DNA of 64,000 nt from positions 2,046,001 to 2,110,000 of the forward strand of contig CAWDUX010000002.1 in assembly GCA_963805605.1 (NCBI GenBank), read 5' to 3'. This document shows, piece after piece, positions 61,381-64,000 of the stretch. Within the stretch, counting starts at the first letter, position 1. Every line of letters begins with the position of its first letter. Below the pieces are notes generated by a model. The model did not search any database. It saw nothing but the letters and a program-made list of their open reading frames with translations, and had not been told where the DNA came from. A program made the position numbers and the translations under genes. This DNA is from Actinocatenispora sp963805605 (lineage in GTDB: Bacteria > Actinomycetota > Actinomycetes > Mycobacteriales > Micromonosporaceae).

Positions 61381-62073
61381 TCAGGGTGTCAGCAGCCGGG
61401 CCGCCAGGACATCCAACTCGGCGTCGGTGAGTCCGTGCCGTTGCAGGTACGTGCGGGAACCGCCCCACCGCTCGTCGAGGTGTTGCAGGGTGTCGGGCAT
61501 CGTCTCCGGTTCGGCCGGCGAGAGGCTGCCCGGGTCGGCATTCTCGGCAAGGTATTCATGGCTGAGGTCATAGTCGCGGACGATCGCCGACCGTTCGACG
61601 CCGAGGGCGTCCAGCAGCAGCGCGATCAGCATGCCGGTACGGTCGGTGCCGGACAGGCAGTGCACGACCACGACGCCCGGCGGGGCCCCGATGATGGCGC
61701 GCGCCGCGGCGGCGACACAGCGGCCGTTGCGGTCGAGGCTGCCCCGGTAGAGGTCGGCGCGGGTCCGCTCACTCGCGCGGTCACGTTCGTGGTCCCGCTC
61801 GGCGTCGATGAACGAGATGAGCCGGTACCGCGCATCGTCGGCGAACGGATGCGGCGTCGACAGCTCCCAGTCCGAGCGCAGGTCCAGTACCGCGCTGAGC
61901 CCGTACGCCCGGGCAGCGGCCATCCCGTCGGTGGTGAGCTGGTCCAGGGAATCGGTCCGTACCAGGCGTCTGTGTCGGATGCTCCCGCCATCGCGGGTGG
62001 GCAGGCCACCGACATCGCGCGCGTTGCGGCAGTCGGGCCAGTGCAACCGACCGGGGAACGCGCCTTCAGCCAT
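61381..62073 (-). CDS. Tyrosine/serine protein phosphatase (PTP superfamily)
   Basis: A 230-residue phosphatase. The P-loop HCLSGTDRTG (Cys139, Arg145) is the HCx5R signature. The N-terminus NARDVGGLPTRDGGSIRHRRLVRTD is the hallmark of the bacterial Y_phosphatase3 group (PtpB-like). It could dephosphorylate proteins or phosphoinositides. It is divergent from the second P-loop kinase gene. Confidence 0.9.
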   Translation of the reverse strand: MAEGAFPGRLHWPDCRNARDVGGLPTRDGGSIRHRRLVRTDSLDQLTTDGMAAARAYGLSAVLDLRSDWELSTPHPFADDARYRLISFIDAERDHERDRASERTRADLYRGSLDRNGRCVAAAARAIIGAPPGVVVVHCLSGTDRTGMLIALLLDALGVERSAIVRDYDLSHEYLAENADPGSLSPAEPETMPDTLQHLDERWGGSRTYLQRHGLTDAELDVLAARLLTP

Positions 62074-62142
62074 CGACGCCTCCCCGGTGTCGCCGGACGG
62101 ATTTCTCCGCTCTCCTACCTCCTACTTCACCAGAACCGCGTG

Positions 62143-62165
62143 GCAAGAACAAGACTTGATCTTGC
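62143..62165. promoter_or_regulatory. Palindromic operator of the second P-loop kinase gene
   Basis: Arms GCAAGAACAAG and CTTGATCTTGC (one mismatched pair) flank one A, 25 nt before the ATG. The block CAAGACTTGATCTTG is identical to that at 44161-44175. Confidence 0.7.
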
Positions 62166-62190
62166 ACTGGCCAGGGTCGACAGTGGCGGC

Positions 62191-62847
62191 ATGGCATTCG
62201 ACCCGTTCGGTACGGTGCGGCAGGCGCTCTGGATGGGTGGTGCACAGTAGGCCGGGAAGTCCACTGTGGCCAACCTGCTGGCGCATCGGTACGGCATCAC
62301 CGCGTACCACTACGACTTCCATGACGCCCGCGGTCACTGGGACCGTCGGATGGCGGATGCCGCCCGGCGCGGCGAGCCGTACTCCGACTTCGACCCGGAG
62401 TCGTTCTGGCTGGACACCACACCGGAACGGATGGCCGCGGAGGCGAAGGAGGTCTTCCGGGCCAGGTTCGAGTACACGTTGGACGATCTTCGTCCGCTGG
62501 TCTCGCCGCGGCCGGTCCTGGCCGAGGGTTGGGGGCTGCGTCCCGAACTGGTGGCGCCGCTGCTCGACTCGCCGCGCCGGATGGTGGTCATGGTGCCCAG
62601 CGCCGAGTTCGTCGACCACCAGGTGGCCACGCTGGAGCGGGCGCGCACGCTGACCGCGGAGGTCAGCGACCCGGTACGCGCCCAGCACCACCGTCTCGCC
62701 CGGGACCGGATGCTCGCTGCGGACGCAGTGGAGTCCGCAGGCCGGCACGGGATACGGGTGATCACCGTCGACGGTTCCCGCGACGCGGAAGCGGTCGCAG
62801 ATCTGGTCTCCGACCACTTCGCCGACTATCTGCCCGTACCGGATTAG
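62191..62847 (+). pseudogene. P-loop kinase-like protein, paralogue 2, amber codon in Walker A
   Basis: ATG 62191 gives MAFDPFGTVRQALWMGGAQ and then TAG at 62248-62250 where paralogue 1 has TGG (Trp20). Reading through gives AGKSTVANLLAHRYGITAYH and a full-length match to paralogue 1. A restart at 62266 would lose the Walker A motif. So it is a pseudogene by one G-to-A change, or the codon is read through or miscalled. The rest shows no other damage and good codon use, so the change is recent. Confidence 0.85.
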
Positions 62848-62861
62848 CCGGACCGCCGCGC

Positions 62862-63248
62862 TCAGTGCCCTGTCGCTGCGCGTTCTGCCGCACTGCGCAG
62901 GAGGCAGAACTCGTTGCCCTCCGGGTCGGCGAACACGACCCAGCCCGTGCCGTCCGGGTTCCTCCGGTCGGCGAAGATCGTGGCGCCCAGGCCGAGGATG
63001 CGCTCCACCTCGTCGTCACGCTGGTGATCGGGGCGCAGACACAGATGTACGCGGTTCTTGCCTACCTTCGGTTCCGGCACCTGCGCGAAGTACAGGTTGA
63101 GTTCGGGCGCCAGCTGGACGTTCACCACCGGATCACCCGGGCTGTCCTCGCGGTCGACCGGGTTTCCGGTGACCTTGCTCCAGAAGCTCGCCAGGTTGAA
63201 CGCATCCGCGCAGTCGATGGCGATGTTGTACACCGCTGAGGCCGCCAT
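62862..63248 (-). CDS. VOC-family protein
   Basis: A 128-residue VOC protein. VYNIAIDCADAFNLASFWSK is the first unit and FADRRNPDGTGWVVFADPEGNEFCL the last, with Glu as the likely final ligand. It resembles the common glyoxalase-like proteins of actinomycetes with no fixed function. It converges on the second kinase paralogue with 14 bp between. Confidence 0.9.
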   Translation of the reverse strand: MAASAVYNIAIDCADAFNLASFWSKVTGNPVDREDSPGDPVVNVQLAPELNLYFAQVPEPKVGKNRVHLCLRPDHQRDDEVERILGLGATIFADRRNPDGTGWVVFADPEGNEFCLLRSAAERAATGH

Positions 63249-63393
63249 GTCTCTCCTTTCCGCAGGCCGGCGTCATCGCCGGATCGAGGCATTGTGACCT
63301 GTCGAGCTGCTGCCGTCACGCGCAGGCGGCCTGCAGGTTGGCTGCGGTGATCTGCTCCAGACGCGGCGCCATCCCAGCAGCGTAATCGCGCGG

Positions 63394-63873
63394 TCAACGG
63401 TGGCGGGCGCGGTACGCGGCGACGGTCGTACGGCTGGCGCAGGCGTTGGAGCAGAACCGGCGGCTGCGGTTGCGTGACTGGTCGACGTAGAAGCGGGTGC
63501 AGCCGTCGGCGTGGCAGCGGCCGAGCCTGACCTGCGGGTCGCCGGTCAGTACGTGCGCCAGCCCTGCGCCGCAGGTGCGTCCGAGCCAACTGGCCGCGTC
63601 CTCGCCGTCGTCGGCAAAGTGCAGGTGGGGTTGCCCGTCGTGCTCGCTGACCAGGATCTTCGGCGGGTACCTGCGCAGCAGCGCGTTCACCGCCCCGATG
63701 GGTCCGCCGTCCGCGGTTGCGGCCACCGCCGGTGCGAGTACGGCGAGCAGCTCCGCCAGGTCAGCCGGCTGTACCTGGTGGTCGGTCAACATCGCCGGCT
63801 CGCTGTACTCATCGCCGTTGACCAGCTCGACGGCGAGTCGCGTGACATTGCCGATGTAGTCGGCGTAATCCAT
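63394..63873 (-). CDS. CGNR zinc finger / ABATE-domain protein
   Basis: A 159-residue protein. The C-terminal zinc finger (RCHADGCTRFYVDQSRNRSR followed by RFCSNACASR) has four Cys of the CGNR type, though the CGNR tetrad itself reads CSNA. The N-terminus (YIGNVTRLAVELVNGDEY) is the ABATE domain, usually a ligand-sensing part. Such proteins are thought to be stress-linked transcription regulators. It is divergent from the partial gene at the window end. Confidence 0.85.
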   Translation of the reverse strand: MDYADYIGNVTRLAVELVNGDEYSEPAMLTDHQVQPADLAELLAVLAPAVAATADGGPIGAVNALLRRYPPKILVSEHDGQPHLHFADDGEDAASWLGRTCGAGLAHVLTGDPQVRLGRCHADGCTRFYVDQSRNRSRRFCSNACASRTTVAAYRARHR

Positions 63874-63900
63874 TTGATCGCCTACAGATTCCCAGTCAGA

Positions 63901-63930
63901 GTAGGTGCCATGACGACTTACACTACCTAC
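63901..63930. promoter_or_regulatory. Inverted repeat between divergent genes
   Basis: GTAGGT (63901-63906) and ACCTAC (63925-63930) lie 18 bp apart in the promoter region of the CGNR gene and the last gene. It may be the operator of the CGNR regulator. Confidence 0.35.
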
Positions 63931-63941
63931 GAGGTGTGCCG

Positions 63942-64000
63942 GTGAGTATCGACGCCCGACTCGAACTGGCCCTGAGCGCGTACGAAAAGTCCTCGTTCGG
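63942..64000 (+). CDS. 5' end of a gene running off the window
   Basis: An open frame from GTG 63942 to the edge (VSIDARLELALSAYEKSSFG). The ribosome site is GAGGTG about 6 nt upstream. Too short to name. Confidence 0.5.
   Translation, partial: MSIDARLELALSAYEKSSF

Overview
The window is high-GC DNA (clearly above 65% G+C) with frequent GTG starts and gene content typical of Actinomycetota. The left end has the order rodA/ftsW end, pbpA, pknA, pknB, then pabA, a class E sortase, a DUF881 protein, crgA, a rhomboid protease and a cyclophilin. This is the conserved oriC-proximal division and cell-wall signalling block of actinomycetes. The presence of PH-domain, DUF397 and chaplin genes, and the abundance of GTAC, suggest a filamentous actinomycete, probably Micromonosporales. 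Genus cannot be fixed from sequence alone.

Layout. 0-13.5 kb: core growth and division genes. 13.5-22 kb: CorA, an aminotransferase, a methyltransferase, a class C beta-lactamase-like protein, an MFS transporter, two small secreted SH3-like proteins and a PEBP protein, separated by strong hairpin terminators. 22-30.2 kb: an acyl-CoA/leucine-type catabolic set on the minus strand (acyl-CoA dehydrogenase with a frameshift, carboxyltransferase, HMG-CoA lyase, biotin carboxylase, CutC). It is interrupted by a three-repeat chaplin gene and a Pro/Ala/Thr-rich neighbour. The two carboxylase genes carry the same 16-bp palindromic box at exactly the same distance from their starts. 30-36 kb: an AfsR-like NB-ARC/TPR regulator, a TetR regulator, membrane proteins and an SGNH hydrolase.

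From about 35.8 kb the window turns accessory. It holds two loci (35.8-36.2 and 55.4-56.0 kb) that share two families of short inverted-repeat elements, the second also with a 324-bp MITE-like element. It also holds an XRE regulator with four DUF397 genes, a nitrilase, a BAAT-type thioesterase, a RelE-type toxin-antitoxin operon under a 25-bp palindrome, and a putative wall-anchored Tox-REase-5 toxin with an Imm52-like immunity gene. Three Nudix hydrolases, two GNATs, two methyltransferases, a stand-alone LanC-like cyclase with a CCG motif, and a duplicated P-loop kinase family follow. The second kinase copy has an amber codon inside Walker A.

Many genes between 38 and 57 kb show single-base frame breaks. 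Those at 50-55 kb look mostly like one-base losses in G/C runs and those at 38-49.6 kb mostly like one-base gains. Either the assembly has indel errors or this accessory half is decaying; reading frames there should be treated with caution. No tRNA, rRNA, CRISPR array or complete insertion sequence was recognised.
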